64,000 nucleotides of DNA from Bedellia somnulentella. Its lineage: Eukaryota > Arthropoda > Insecta > Lepidoptera > Bedelliidae. Within the stretch, counting starts at the first letter, position 1, and each line of letters begins with the position of its first letter. The stretch lies in assembly GCA_963576735.1 (NCBI GenBank), contig OY755183.1, positions 7,831,213 through 7,895,212 of the forward strand. The letters run 5' to 3'. The position numbers and the translations under genes were made by a program. Below, piece by piece: positions 21,341 through 32,542 of the stretch. The notes under the pieces were generated by a model that did no database searches, was not told the DNA's origin, and was given only the letters and a program-made list of their open reading frames with translations.

Positions 21341-23196
21341 ATAGTTTATTTGTCTAATGAAAGTAACTGATATCGGTTTTTGTACGTATGTTAATCTGGT
21401 CATTTATTTATTAAGTTTTTTTGAGGGCGATTTGCTCAAATTAAGACCTTCTTAAAGGATTTAAATGATGCAAGAGATTTGGTATTCATAGAGCTACTCG
21501 AGTACTACAAACTCTTTTGTTTTACTTTTTAGTTTCGTCCTTTAAAATATTTTTCTGTTATTTTTTTTCCTTACTAAAAAAATGCTATACTATTAAAACA
21601 TAAAAATAATACCAATGGAAAACTTGTGAAAATAATATGATTTGTCCTTTTTATAACAATTATAAAAAAATAAATATGCGCATTTTCTCGTAATTTTAAA
21701 ACTCTATTGTAGCTAAAACGCATATTAATATAACTAATAGAGTAGTTAATTGTGATATCTACTTAACTTCAATCACAATCACACACTTAGTATGCAAAAT
21801 AATAATGTGCATAATTACAGAATAACACTACAACCTTTCATTCCGTACGGTACATTTAAGATTTTTAGCTGGACGAAACTGTCCTTATTTATTTGCGCCT
21901 GACCAATAAGTATCTAGATATTGATAAATCTTACAGCTTTGCTTACCATATGGTTTACCTACCTGCAACAGAAATTTGCCCTAGAATGGCGTGAAGACAC
22001 CAAATCTTTGTGCAACTAAAAAAATATCAAAAGCAACTTCAAAACGAGCATGTTCAGACCTGTCCCTCGGAAAATCACTCAGCTCCGAGTGCAGGTGCAA
22101 TGTGTGACGTCACAGCGACCCTGAGATCGGTTTGAGACGCACCATTCTCACGCCTGCGGGTTGGACTTCTACTCTTCAATCCGCAAAAGATAATAACAAT
22201 CGTACCTTTTTTAACTGATTGGAAAATAAAGTCGTGTCCCTCTCAACGTTGCGAAGGTTAAACTAAGTCTAGTATTAAAGTATAGAATGATAAAAATATT
22301 GTCGCTTACTAGTCGATGAAACCAACGACAACTGCGAAGGTATCGTTAGATTCGTCTAACATCACTTTTCAAAAATGACAAAATCCAAATGTTCGTTTCG
22401 TTAGAACGAGACAGAAATAAATACTAATAGGGGTTAGAATTAGAAGAGATACGTATGCCTTGTCGTTCTCGATATGAAGAGTAGTCCTCCTGTCTCCGAA
22501 CAACATGACAATTGCGAACTTGTTCCGCGATTAAAGCTTGCCTAAGTGCCGTTAAGCCAACTCATAACAACCTTTAATGTACATTATAAATTGAGTAGGC
22601 TGAATTGCGACTGTCGATAATTTATTCAGTTCACCAGATGATTCTTATAAGGATCTTGTAACTGTATACCCACAATGAACAGTTAGTTGGCCTTCGTTTT
22701 AAATTATGCATGTTTCTTCTGCGGTGGTTACAATAATAGAGAAAAATTATACACCTGTTTCCTTGTTGTCAATTAATGATATGTTTTAGGCGTGAGTTCA
22801 GCATAGGCACAAATTAACAGTCATTTTCTCTTGTTGTTATTCAGTTAATATATTTCGATGGAATCATAGTAGGTGTATAATGTATTGTGTTTATAACTTA
22901 TATCTGCCTGCTCAGTCCGTAAATTTATTGATTGCAGGTCTGCAGTACCTAGACTTGGTGTTAGATGACCTCAAGTGAGCGTCAAGATTAATATCGCGAT
23001 AATACTGGCTGCGTTAAGGAAATCATTGTCTCTGATTCTCACTTGTTTTGTAGTGTTTAAAATAATCAGAGTCATGTATTCAAATTACCAACGCACCCAC
23101 GCAATGCCAAGTCCCCGAATCACTAAAATTAGCATAAAATCTATCCCATGACTGAAGTTTGGGGTAGGTGTCGATCGTGTGAACAGGAACAGCCCG
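21341..23196. other. Gene-free stretch with CRE-like site
   Basis: No gene seen. At 22060-22180 the composition becomes GC-richer, with a perfect TGACGTCA at 22105-22112 and CAGGTG just upstream. This is a candidate regulatory patch only. Confidence 0.35.
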
Positions 23197-23330
23197 GCTA
23201 GTACGAGCGGTGTTTAAACTAGTTATCGCGTGGGATAAAGCAGCCATCTCTTACGCACTTACTTAGTATCGTATACTGCCATCTCATTCTAACCGTTATC
23301 GTGTCGATAAAATAGCGCTCGTGCTTGCCC
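23197..23330. mobile_element. Short MITE, copy 2 of 3, inverted
   Basis: Reverse complement of 37465-37598: GTGTTTAAACTAGTTATCGC, AGCAGCCATCTCTTACGCAC and TATCGTGTCGATAAAATAGC in order, ending GCTCGTGCTTGCCC. Confidence 0.8.
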
Positions 23331-24139
23331 AGCTGGAAATAGAGGAGAAGCATTGACGCGTAAAATGTATTCCATTTTCAAAATAATGTGACGTATTGCG
23401 CGCCAGTCGTGTGGGCCGCCAATCAAAACACCCTGGCCTGGCCACAGACATAACATTACCATTGATACGATTAACGTTTACAAAACTGATGTCATGTACC
23501 TTTGATGTCTTTGTTCGATGATCAAAATAGCTTTATGCGTTAGAAAATATATTCAATGTTTTGAAATAGTAAAACTACAGTTGAGTCACATAACATCTGC
23601 TTTTGTTTTAACTGCAAAACTTATAGTCGGATTTAAAACATTTTAATTGTTTATGAGGGAAATTAATAGTTAGTAGCAGAAAACATTACATTTTATTCCG
23701 TGCAAAACAAGTGTCATTGGCAAAAAAACTGTTTGGTATACGAATAATCTCCCTATGAATACTAATTTTCTTTAGTGAAACGAATACATAGGTATACCTG
23801 ATAATGAGTTACTTAAGACTGTTGAAAGTTAATACGGCGTCAATGTAATCGGAGTTGAGTGTCATGCGCCGGCGCACATGTCAGAGTGGACTTTATACTC
23901 GCAGAATTCTCCTCGTGTTGGTCAGTTGACTTGACTCAATCAAATTTGCCGACAAAACCGTAACCGGAGATGTGGAACTTGGCCATATGGCCATAGATCT
24001 TGATTTTAACATATGGAGTGTTAAAACGCTTAAACAGTCTTGCGTGCAGACAGAGGTACAATAAGAAATATCACTTTAAAAAGACCCGATGATGGGGTGT
24101 GTAAAGGGCAGACACTAGAGATTGAGACCCTAACCTATT
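23331..24139. other. Gene-free stretch
   Basis: Nothing recognised. A slightly GC-richer 23390-23450 has no open frame of note. Confidence 0.45.
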
Positions 24140-24262
24140 GATCTTCATCTGTTACTAATAAGTAAAGGAAAGAAAAATTTCGACACAGGTGGAAATCGAA
24201 CCTGCGACCTCGGATATACGCCCCCGTCCGCTCTGCCGATTGAGCTACCGTGTCAATGGCTG
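24140..24262 (-). repeat. tRNA-headed SINE or tRNA pseudogene
   Basis: On the minus strand, 24255-24178 reads GACACGGTAGCTCAATCGGC and onward to GGTTCGATTTCCACCTGTGTC. The 7-bp acceptor stem (GACACGG with CTGTGTC) and the D stem (GCTC/GAGC) are intact, and A and B boxes are present. The anticodon arm does not pair and the T stem is damaged, so no amino acid can be assigned. The body AAATTTTTCTTTCC follows, as in the 3667-3776 palindrome. Confidence 0.65.
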
Positions 24263-24399
24263 TCAGCGCGAAATTCTTCTATCCTTTGTTTCTTTTACAC
24301 TTTTAAATAGTGTTTGCGTTCCCTACCTCCGAATTTTTCACAAATTCGGAAGGCAACTTGTCTACCTTTTCAAATAGAATGCAAATGCTGAGAACGCCT

Positions 24400-24480
24400 A
24401 TCACATAATTTGAATGTTTTTGTTCATGAAAACCTCATGTGGGAATTATTACTAATAAATAAAGGAAAGAAAAATTTCGA
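24400..24480 (-). repeat. Body fragment of the tRNA-headed SINE
   Basis: AATTTGAATGTTTTTGTTCA, GAAAACCTCATGTGGGAATT and AAAGGAAAGAAAAATTTCGA. The head that should follow is replaced by the 5'-truncated LINE, which starts at about 24481. Confidence 0.7.
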
Positions 24481-25033
24481 TTTGAACACCATTAATGACC
24501 ATCTTGACATAGAACTACTCCAAAACGATCTGGACCGATTTACTCTATATTGCGAAGAGAATAAGCTAGGTCTAAATGTATCTAAATGTTTCTATGTAAG
24601 TTACTCACGCAAATCAAGAGTTTTGAACAATAGTTATTTATTTATTTAACTTAAAAACATAATCTTAACAGGTAAAACCTAATGCGATTACATTTTAAAT
24701 TTACAGTTACAGTTATATTTTAAAAGGACAAAATGTTCAGAAAGTAGATGTGATTAGGGACCTGGGAGTACTATTTGACTCTAAGCTGTTGTTTGATAAA
24801 CACGTGGACAGTATAGTATCTAAGTCATCAAAAGCTCTGGGATTCTTGATGAGAACTTGCGCTGGTTTTGATAATATCAAAGCTAATAGGTACGTCCACA
24901 CTGCGCCTTTTCATCTTCAACTTTCGTCTTCATCTTTCTATTCAACTTTCAATTGACGCTTACAATAAGTGAATGCGTTAATTGAAACCAACAACACCAT
25001 ATTTTACTCGTAGTTTGAGTTTCTGTTGGAAAC

Positions 25034-26922
25034 ATGTGCGACGACAATATTTTACTTGGGGGAATATATGCAGCTTACTTGGTCATAAGAAATTCCAGAA
25101 AAAAAAGGACCAAGAGAAGGTTTTGGATACGAGGTTATTATAATAATCGAAGAAACGTGATTATAAGCGAACTAAGAGAAGATAAAGGTATTCTTTTTAA
25201 AAAATTTACACTCATGTCCGAAAAGAATTTTGATCAACTTTTGAAATTGCTCAAACCAATAATTACAAAGCAGTCAACCCAGCTACGTGAAGCTATACCT
25301 ATTGAAATAAAATTAGCAATAACGCTAAGGTTTTTAGCTACTGGAGACAGTTTAATGTCCCTTTCGTTTTTATTCAGAGTATCCAAACAATTTATATCAG
25401 CAATGCTACCGGATGTATTAAAGGCCATAATTAAAGTACTCAAGGATTATGTTAAGGTAAGTAAGTGTTTTATTTATTGTATTACAATAGTATAACACAA
25501 CTATATCATTTTTTTAACAGAAGATATTCAGAAATATTGCTAATATCTATAATCTGTGAATCAGCCCCTGTCTCAGTAACATCATGTACCATCTCAGTCA
25601 TATTCTACATCTCAGTCATATTCTGTATCTCAGTCGTATTCTGCATCACAGTCGCATTCCGCATCTCGGTAACATTCTGAGTTGCGGCTGCACCAGTTAT
25701 CTGTTGCATTTCCAGATCAAATAGTATATTATTTATGCGCTGTTGAGCTATTAGCCGATTTAATGCATTAAGGTTTCGAATTTTATGAGCTATTAATTGC
25801 CCATATGTTGTAAACTCATCTCTTTGAGTTAATTCTTCACTAGCTTTTTTCATAAAATTGTAAGCTTCCTCCTCTTTATCGTCAATCTTTGTAGTACTTT
25901 TAATATTCCTCTTCTTTCTTATTGGAGGTAGGGTAAATTCATGCTCGTCTTCGGACATACAAGTAGACTGCGAAGTCGCTGAGTTTTCTCCATTTGATAT
26001 TTCAACCGGCGTATCCTGAAGCAAAATAAATCGTAATGAAATCCTTATTTTATTTAACTTTACAGATACCAACAAACGAGGAGCAATGGAAAGCGATTGC
26101 GCATGATTTTGACAAGCGATGGAACTTTCCACATTGTATTGGCGCCATGGATGGAAAACATGTGGTCATCCAAAGACCAGAAAATACAGTGGGTGAATTT
26201 CATAACTACAAAGGAACACATAGCATAGTATTGTTCGCAATTGTAGATGCAAACTATTGTTTTACATATGTAAATGTTGGTTGTCAGGGTCGTATTTCAG
26301 ACGGTGGTGTTTTTAAATCCACTTCATTCTATAAGAAAATTGAAAAACACGAACTGAATTTACCAAATAGTGAACCACTACGTGGTAGAACGATGTCAGT
26401 ACGTTACGTATTAGTTGCTGATGATGCATTTGCACTAAATAACTATACTCTAAAACCATATTCAACCGATTTAAATGTGGGTCCCAAAAAAAAGTATATA
26501 ATTATAGGTTATCAAGGGCAAGACGAATCGTTGAAAATGCGTTTGGGCTGCTTGCATCTGTATTCAGAATATTTCGTAAGCCCCTTGAACTAAAAGTCGA
26601 CAGTACAGTGATTGACGTTGTTTTGAGTTGTGTTTACATACACAATTTTCTACGCATGCAGACAGATTCTACACGTGATTACTGCCCTCCAAGTTGTTTT
26701 GATAATGAGGATGTAAGCACTGGAGAAATAATTCCCGGGTCATGGAGAGCAATAACTGCCGATGATAGTGGTTACAGGCCACTTCAAAGAATTCCTCATA
26801 GGTCATCAAATACATCAAATACGAGAGGAATTAATGAACTATTTCATGTCAGATATTGGAGCAATACCGTTTCAAACCCGATATTTATAACTTATATAGG
26901 TCTATATCTGTACATTGTATAA
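25034..26922 (+). pseudogene. Harbinger transposase, two exons, one frameshift
   Basis: Exon 1 is 25034-25456 (141 codons from ATG, ending DYVK, donor AAG|GTAAGT). Exon 2 starts at 26066 after TTTACAG with IPTNEEQWKAIAHDF, and both junctions are phase 0. The DDE nuclease is clear: GAMDGKHV (first Asp), VADDAFAL (second Asp), and the final Glu in RARRIVENAFG. That last block is in a different frame, because the A run at 26486-26493 appears to be one base short. The frame then runs on to a stop at 26922 through CVYIHNFLR. The intron 25457-26065 contains the last exon of the antisense MADF gene. Family: PIF/Harbinger, nuclear, would cut and paste the element. The single indel suggests recent inactivation, or a sequencing error in the A run. 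Confidence 0.85.
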
Positions 26923-27334
26923 CATTTATTGTGTAAAAAGTAATAAATGGATTTGCCTAAGTAAATAACTAAATGCGTTTTAAAATACCTTTTCATCTTC
27001 AGTAGTAGATTCTCTAGTTGCTCTAGGCGTTAACGAGTCAGCAGTGAATAAGAGTTGTTTATAAGCAAACCACGGTGAAACATATATCATCGGATCCAGC
27101 ACCGCTCTTTTTCTTCATGACTTTTTGATGCTCTTTGGAGAAATACGAGCGAAGACTTTTTATCTTTTTTTTAACTCCATCGATATCCATTTTATATTTA
27201 GTAGCCAGTACTTGCAAACCATCGTTCCTCTTTACTTTATTAGTGTAAAGTTTATTGTTAGGATCCCAGAGTCGTGGAAAGCTTCTGTAATCTTCAATAA
27301 ACCGTAATGTTAAATCTTTTTCTTCGTCCACCAT
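25506..27334 (-). pseudogene. Harbinger MADF-domain accessory protein gene, two exons
   Basis: Exon 1, 27334-26989, starts MVDEEKDLTLRFIEDYRSFP and continues NDGLQVLATKYKMD, a MADF (Myb/SANT-like) DNA-binding domain. A frameshift near 27088 interrupts the exon after GSDD. Exon 1 ends AAG|GTATTT. Exon 2, 26015-25506, starts DTPVEISNGE after GCTTCAG (phase 0), and contains an acidic-to-basic linker and a helical tail. The tail ends in degenerate 5-residue repeats of the type QNMTE/M, in which one CAG has become a TAG stop (25605-25607) before the end LLLKK. In active Harbinger elements such a protein binds the element ends and brings the transposase to the nucleus; here it is broken twice. The intron 26016-26988 contains transposase exon 2. 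Confidence 0.8.
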
Positions 27335-27736
27335 CTTGTTGTTGAACGCTATGACGCACAAAAATCCACTCGACACCGGAAAACTTACAACACAGCAACA
27401 CAGCGCGCGCTTCACTTTCAACTGTCATCGCGCATACATTAAGGGCATGCCTCACGTGCGCTGTTGACTGCGCTATGACGCATGCCCTTAATGAACAAAA
27501 AAAGGCACAGTGTGGACGTACCTCCCCTCGTTTGTTAGAAGCCATTTAGAATACGCGTCGCAAGTGTGGAACCCGAACTATAACATCTATATTCAGCGTA
27601 TCGAGGGTATCCAAAGGAGGTTCCTTCGATATGTTGATTATAAAACGCGACAATATACAGCCGGTTACCATCAGAGATGCACTCGATATCATTTCTTGCC
27701 CCTTGAAGCCAGGCGCCATATAAGTGACGATAATGC

Positions 27737-27950
27737 TGAGGCAGCTTCCAAATTCGTTGCTACTACGCAGGTTATACGGCTATAGTTTTTTTTTTTTTTT
27801 CTTTTATATCTTGGAATTAGTGTGTATGATATTGTCTTTTTATTATTATTTTTCTATGTGTTGGTATTTACTTATTTTTGTGCTGTGTCTTCCTTTGTAC
27901 GTGTGTAGCAGCGAATAAATGTTTTTCTTTCTTCTTTCTTTCTTTCTTTA
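27737..27950 (+). repeat. 3' tail of another LINE inserted in the first
   Basis: From about 27737 to a (TTTC)n run at 27930-27950 the sequence is unrelated to the jockey/CR1-like ORF. It ends GCAGCGAATAAATGTTTTTC, with a polyadenylation-like AATAAA and simple-repeat tail. Past it, the host LINE frame resumes. The borders are approximate. Confidence 0.55.
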
Positions 27951-28384
27951 TGTTACTTGTTTGATATTGTTAGAGGAGAAGTGGATTGTCCCGAGTTGCT
28001 TAGCAAAATTTACTTACGCACCAACCAAAAGGCCTAAAGGAAACGACCCGTCTTAAGTGTCCCAAAAGCTAATACCAATTATAGGCGTAACTCATTTCTA
28101 TTACGCGCATGTACTAAATTTAATGAATCAATAGTTGATTTAGATATTTTCGATACAAGCACTACAAGAGTAAGAAAATTATTAACAAATTTACATTTCG
28201 GCCAATATTTTTTTTCACTAACGTCAACATTATAATTATTAAATTTTTATTTAAATCTTTTAGTTCTGTAAGTATTATGTAATTTTTCTATAGGTGAAGA
28301 TTTGTAAATGGCATTGTGTATTCATAATTAGTATTATATTGTTTGTATTGGTCTGTTAATCTTCCAAAGAAAATAAAATAAATA

Positions 28385-28435
28385 AAAATAATCCCCACAT
28401 GAAGTTTTCATGAACAAAAACATTCAAATTATATC
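28385..28435 (+). repeat. Body fragment of tRNA-headed SINE, opposite orientation
   Basis: CCCCACATGAAGTTTTCATG and AACAAAAACATTCAAATTAT form an inverted copy of 24400-24440. The two fragments therefore flank the whole LINE/Harbinger stack as inverted repeats. Confidence 0.7.
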
Positions 28436-31359
28436 TTCATCTGTTTTCTCTTTATTCTATTGAGAAATTAATTAAGGTGATAGTTAACTAGTATCATCTT
28501 AATATAGTAAAATGCAACTGAGTGACCTAATGACTCTATATATTCATACAGTAAATATTAATTCAGTTAGATATAGTTATCGTAAAATCATTCGAAGACA
28601 GATCAAGTTTGCTCCTAGAAAACTACAATAATGACTTGTGGTAGGGGATAGTAACTTAATGATAGATTTAATAATATACACATATAAAAGACTCCAATCC
28701 ATAAAAAAAAACCAACATTACTCATCTTACAAATGATTACTGCGAATACTACCCATTGTAGTTCATTATAAAATTGATTTGTTTGCAAAAAATATTGTGC
28801 AAGTTTTTTATTCTATTCTATTATATTATCCTCAGCGGAATCAGCAGCGAGGACGTAAAACACTACGGAAATAGCCAAAAGCGGACGGAATTTCAGATGT
28901 AAGCAAATAGTAATTGGAATAAAAAAGGTATCGCAATTTGTTACTCGAACTCACTAATTTGGGCGGGAATAAATTGCAAATTGTGACTTCTGAGGTAGCC
29001 GCCACGCAGAGGTATCGTAATTTAAAATTTTATCCAGACCATCGCTTTACCTTACTGCCAATTTGAAATTATAAATCATTGTGGAATATGGCCGAAAGTG
29101 TATCACGAATATGACCAAGAGACTTTAATATGGCCATGTTTCAGCGAAGAAGTCATCAAACTTTCTTTTTTGGTCATATTAATTCATTAGTTTCATATCA
29201 CCCAACGATAGATAACAGTTTGTTTCTATACAGAGAAAGACAAGATTCGGATGTTGATGCCCCCTGGACTTGCCATTATAGTAATTGAAAATTTACTTAT
29301 TTTTTTAGATTCGAATGAAGGATCTTTCGCAAAGTATAGTTGGGTGCACAAAGTTGGTTACAGGGATAAGTTCTTAGGTTTGAGAGATTAGAAACCTTTG
29401 GTCACCTTTAATAATTGAATCAAGTGTTCTCATTAAGGAGTAATTTATTGAATTAACCTTATGATGTGACCTAAAATGTGTCTTCACTTGCGGAATGTAT
29501 TTTTGCTTAACATCAGTGGACCATCAACATTTAGTAATCAAATTGTGTTCTTACTTCATAAAAATTTTTTTTTGAATTCTTTCTCTCTTTAAAATGTGGT
29601 ATAACTGAAAACATAATAATTAAGTATTAATATCAATGATAACATTACCCATTGGTATACAAAACATTCTAATCGATATAAGGTTGAAATGTTCACTTAC
29701 AGTTAAGGGTTTTTCTTTCGAAATTAAAACGTATATTAATAGATACAAAAATATATGTGTGTGCATATTTTTAAGTAGCGACAATAAAAGAGGTGAGGTT
29801 CTGAACCAAGTAAGCCCCATTTGGTTAGAACACGAAGATCTTTCAACATTAGCTTCGCTCTGAGCAACGCTGAGGCCGAGAGCCGCGCAGGTGACCCTCC
29901 CTACGACCCTCGACCGGCCAACAGCTTCATGCTGTGACACTCTCTGCCATATCTCCGGGGACTTTCCACAGGGTGATGAAGTCATTAGAGACTCTGAACG
30001 TAACCCCGAAAGTTGAACTGGTTAGAACCCCCCATTTTATAAAGGATCTAGTGTATTTATAAACACTAATTTAAAATACTTCTATACCGCGATGTAATAT
30101 TTTAGGTGTTGTTATCACAACGATTAAGTTTTTATTAATAAAACTTTAATCATATCGTATTTAAAATACAAATATTTATATTAGGTTAAAAATAGTTGAA
30201 AATTAAATTGGTAGAGCGTTTATACTTACTTTTATATAATTTGCAACCCGTTTGTAGTTTGCTAGTGCCATCTATGCAACAAATCTTGAACTACTATAGT
30301 TCCATGATTATTTCGTTAGCTAGCGCTGGCCTACAAATTGTGATATGATATGATAACCCAATTTAGTTTGTTTGTCGTTTACTAAAAGATTAATCATTTA
30401 TCCATTTGCTTGTCATTTAAACGCTGCATTTACAACTTTAACCACTATATAAGACTGAATTGAGTTTATCTAGCTTGTGACCTTTAATTAAAAGTGACTA
30501 CGGTTAAAGCTGAAGTCTTATAAGGTCTAATAGCCACCGAATATGTAAAGTAGTGTCGGCTTAAAATTACACATTAATTATTCCAGCCATATAATTCTAG
30601 TTAGGTGAACATTAAAAAATATTTTTAATGTGCATTTTCAATGCAAATTTGAGTTCGGTTTAGGTTAGACTGGTTAAAATTAAGTTACTTACATCACTTT
30701 ATATTTTTAAGCGGTGCTTTGAGGTCACTAACTTATGTAAAACTTCGTAGGTGTTGCCTGTAAATACATTAAAAATACGTAATATTTTTCTTTTTTCAAT
30801 TATTTCTGCCAGTATATCGCTAGCGCCACCTTTCTTAAGGTTTAACCACACTGATTTATCCATTTGTGAAGCTTCGGTGAATAATAATTTATGCGCCTTT
30901 TATCCGAAACAATAAATTAAACCTTGTCGGACAAAACTTAAGTAAATTATTAAATTCATTTTACATACATAGCTCAGGCAGGAGAAACCGCGGCGACGAC
31001 CTGTCGGCCGAACACCTGCGTGCTCTCATCTAAAACGTGCACGCTAAATTGAACTTTCTGACTATCGACACAATGTTGTAATTTGCTTTTCGAAATCTAT
31101 CGTTATCAATCAGAGTCAACAAAAAGTGGAGACAATTCAACGTTAGCAAAGATCCGACTAGAAGAGGCTTACATTACTTGAGATCACAGCAATTTGACTT
31201 GATTGAATCTGACTGGTCAGAATAACATGTAATAATTATGTGTATAAAAATATGTATAATTTTATTATGGCTTAAAATATAATTTAATATGTCGCCAGAC
31301 ATTAAGCAGGAATGAAATTGGTTTCTTCTACTCATAGCCGAATCTTCAATACTAATATT
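28436..31359. other. Gene-free stretch of 2.9 kb
   Basis: No gene recognised. A GC-richer patch is at 29860-29965, overlapped by short open frames on both strands that resemble nothing. The GTGCCATCTATGCAACAAAT phrase at 30266 and CGCTAGCGCCACC at 30817 look like fragments of one dispersed repeat. Confidence 0.4.
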
Positions 31360-31364
31360 AACTA

Positions 31365-31470
31365 ACCGCCTCCGTGGTCAAGTGGTAAAACTTGGCGTCA
31401 AATCCGGAGGTGTCGGGTTCAATGCTCGGGTCGGTTAACTCACAAAGTTTAAGTTGTTGGACTTCAACCA
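31365..31470 (+). repeat. tRNA-like SINE head, third type
   Basis: AACCGCCTCCGTGGTCAAGT with GTAAAACTTGGCGTCAAATCC, then GTGTCGGGTTCAATGCTCGG. D-arm and T-arm-like parts are present at tRNA spacing, followed by AACTCACAAAGTTTAAGTTG. The anticodon arm is poorly paired, so this is a SINE or decayed tRNA. Confidence 0.55.
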
Positions 31471-31517
31471 GTTTGGAAGGATGCATAATTTAGTCATCCA
31501 ATTATCCGAATTAGAGG

Positions 31518-31675
31518 CTGTGTAGTGTTGGCTTAGATTAGCACTACCCCATTTCTTCCGGTGGGTATTCGTTATTCGTGGGGATTTTTGGTGTGATGAT
31601 GTTGGAGACCCATCACCAAAAATATTTACTTTACAATCTTATTACCACCCACTCAACCTAAATATATGTAATTAT
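31518..31675 (+). repeat. TATG-tailed element, partial
   Basis: CTGTGTAGTGTTGGCTTAGA, CATTTCTTCCGGTGGGTATT, then GTTGGAGACCCATCACCAAA. It lacks about 50 bp internally and the final block. Confidence 0.75.
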
Positions 31676-32542
31676 CCGAAATCCGCTACAAATGCCAATT
31701 TATTTTATTCCTTTTTTTTCAAGTTATAATTATCCTTAGATTCGGAGGGCATGGCTACAATCACGGTGGTGGTCGTTAGTCTGCCAATAAGCACTTGGCC
31801 TGTGTTGTAGAGATTTCATTCTACTCGTATACATGGTAGACTCGAGCCCCTTGTTGGGGATATATAAGGACTGTGAAGAGCTAATAACTTACATCGTAAA
31901 CATAAACCGTAATGTTTTCTAAGGCGTGAATATCTAATAGAAACCTCACTACTCGAGCACTGCCTAGTACCACAGTTTCCATTAATGCTTGACATATTCT
32001 ATTAAAGGGGCCTCCCTTTTTTTAGAGAATGGAGTATCAGCATACCCATTTATTTGGAGGTTGGACTCAAACAGATACCACGCTGGACATATCGGCAGAA
32101 GTTGCGCTGTGTAATTTTAGTCATAGTTTCATCAGTTCTGCAGAAATATTTCGTGGAATAAAATATTGTATATTTAAAGACCGTATTTGCAATTGCAACG
32201 TTTTCAAATGTTCAACTCACTAAGAGTTATTAAATATTAAAAAAGTACTCTTTTAAAACGCTTTACATCTTTACACCTTTTAAATAATATTGGACAATGT
32301 TAAATTTGAAGTAACTTTTGAATGGAAAATTAGCCTCAAAAACAACACACGTTGAAAAACCCAGAATTTCGGGTGGTCGCTGATGTGGTGAGCAGTGAAG
32401 GTCTGATCACCTCTTCTCGGAAACAAAGTTAAAATATATTTATTGTTGTTAACTGCTTAAATGGATGGCTATATTAAACATTATTTACACTGTTAAAGTG
32501 AGCTCTTTAAATTATGTGGTTTATTCAAGCTGTAAAATGGGT
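31676..32542. other. Gene-free stretch
   Basis: A 64-codon open frame at 32029-32223 resembles nothing known. No other feature is seen. Confidence 0.4.

Larger units (their letters stand above)
24894..27517. mobile_element. PIF/Harbinger DNA transposon, 2624 bp
   Basis: Terminal inverted repeats start GTCCACACTGCGCC on the left and, read inward from the right, GTCCACACTGTGCC. Flanking GTAC (24890-24893 and 27518-27521) is the target duplication, or its TAC part if the 3-bp rule of this superfamily holds. Removing the element and one flank copy rejoins the LINE reading frame exactly through a GGTACC site. It carries the two genes typical of the superfamily, a DDE transposase (plus) and a MADF-domain protein (minus). 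Both have frameshifts, so this copy should be unable to move on its own. Confidence 0.9.
24481..28389 (+). mobile_element. 5'-truncated jockey/CR1-like LINE, interrupted
   Basis: Three coding blocks belong together. At 24481-24650 is the part ending the polymerase domain (LQNDLDRFTLYCEENKLGLN). At 24710-24893 is IRDLGVLFDSKLLFDKHVD and GFDNIKANR. At 27518-27735 is SFVRSHLEYASQVWNPNYN and QRRFLRYVD. A fourth block at 27950-28200 (DCPELLSKIYLRTN, with stops) is the C-terminus. Together they form the thumb region and tail of a non-LTR reverse transcriptase; the catalytic palm with its YxDD motif is not present. Interruptions are a small insert of about 70-80 bp near 24637, the Harbinger element (24894-27517) and a foreign LINE tail (about 27737-27950). 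It is a dead 5'-truncated copy ending in A-rich sequence near 28389. Confidence 0.75.

Noticed and set aside
25034..27334. Domesticated Harbinger-derived host gene
   Set aside because: Terminal repeats and target flanks are intact, and both genes carry frameshifts, so it is a dead transposon copy instead.
29620..29985. 121-codon minus-strand open frame
   Set aside because: No conserved motif, and an equally open frame lies on the opposite strand. Codon use looks like random AT-rich sequence apart from the GC patch.
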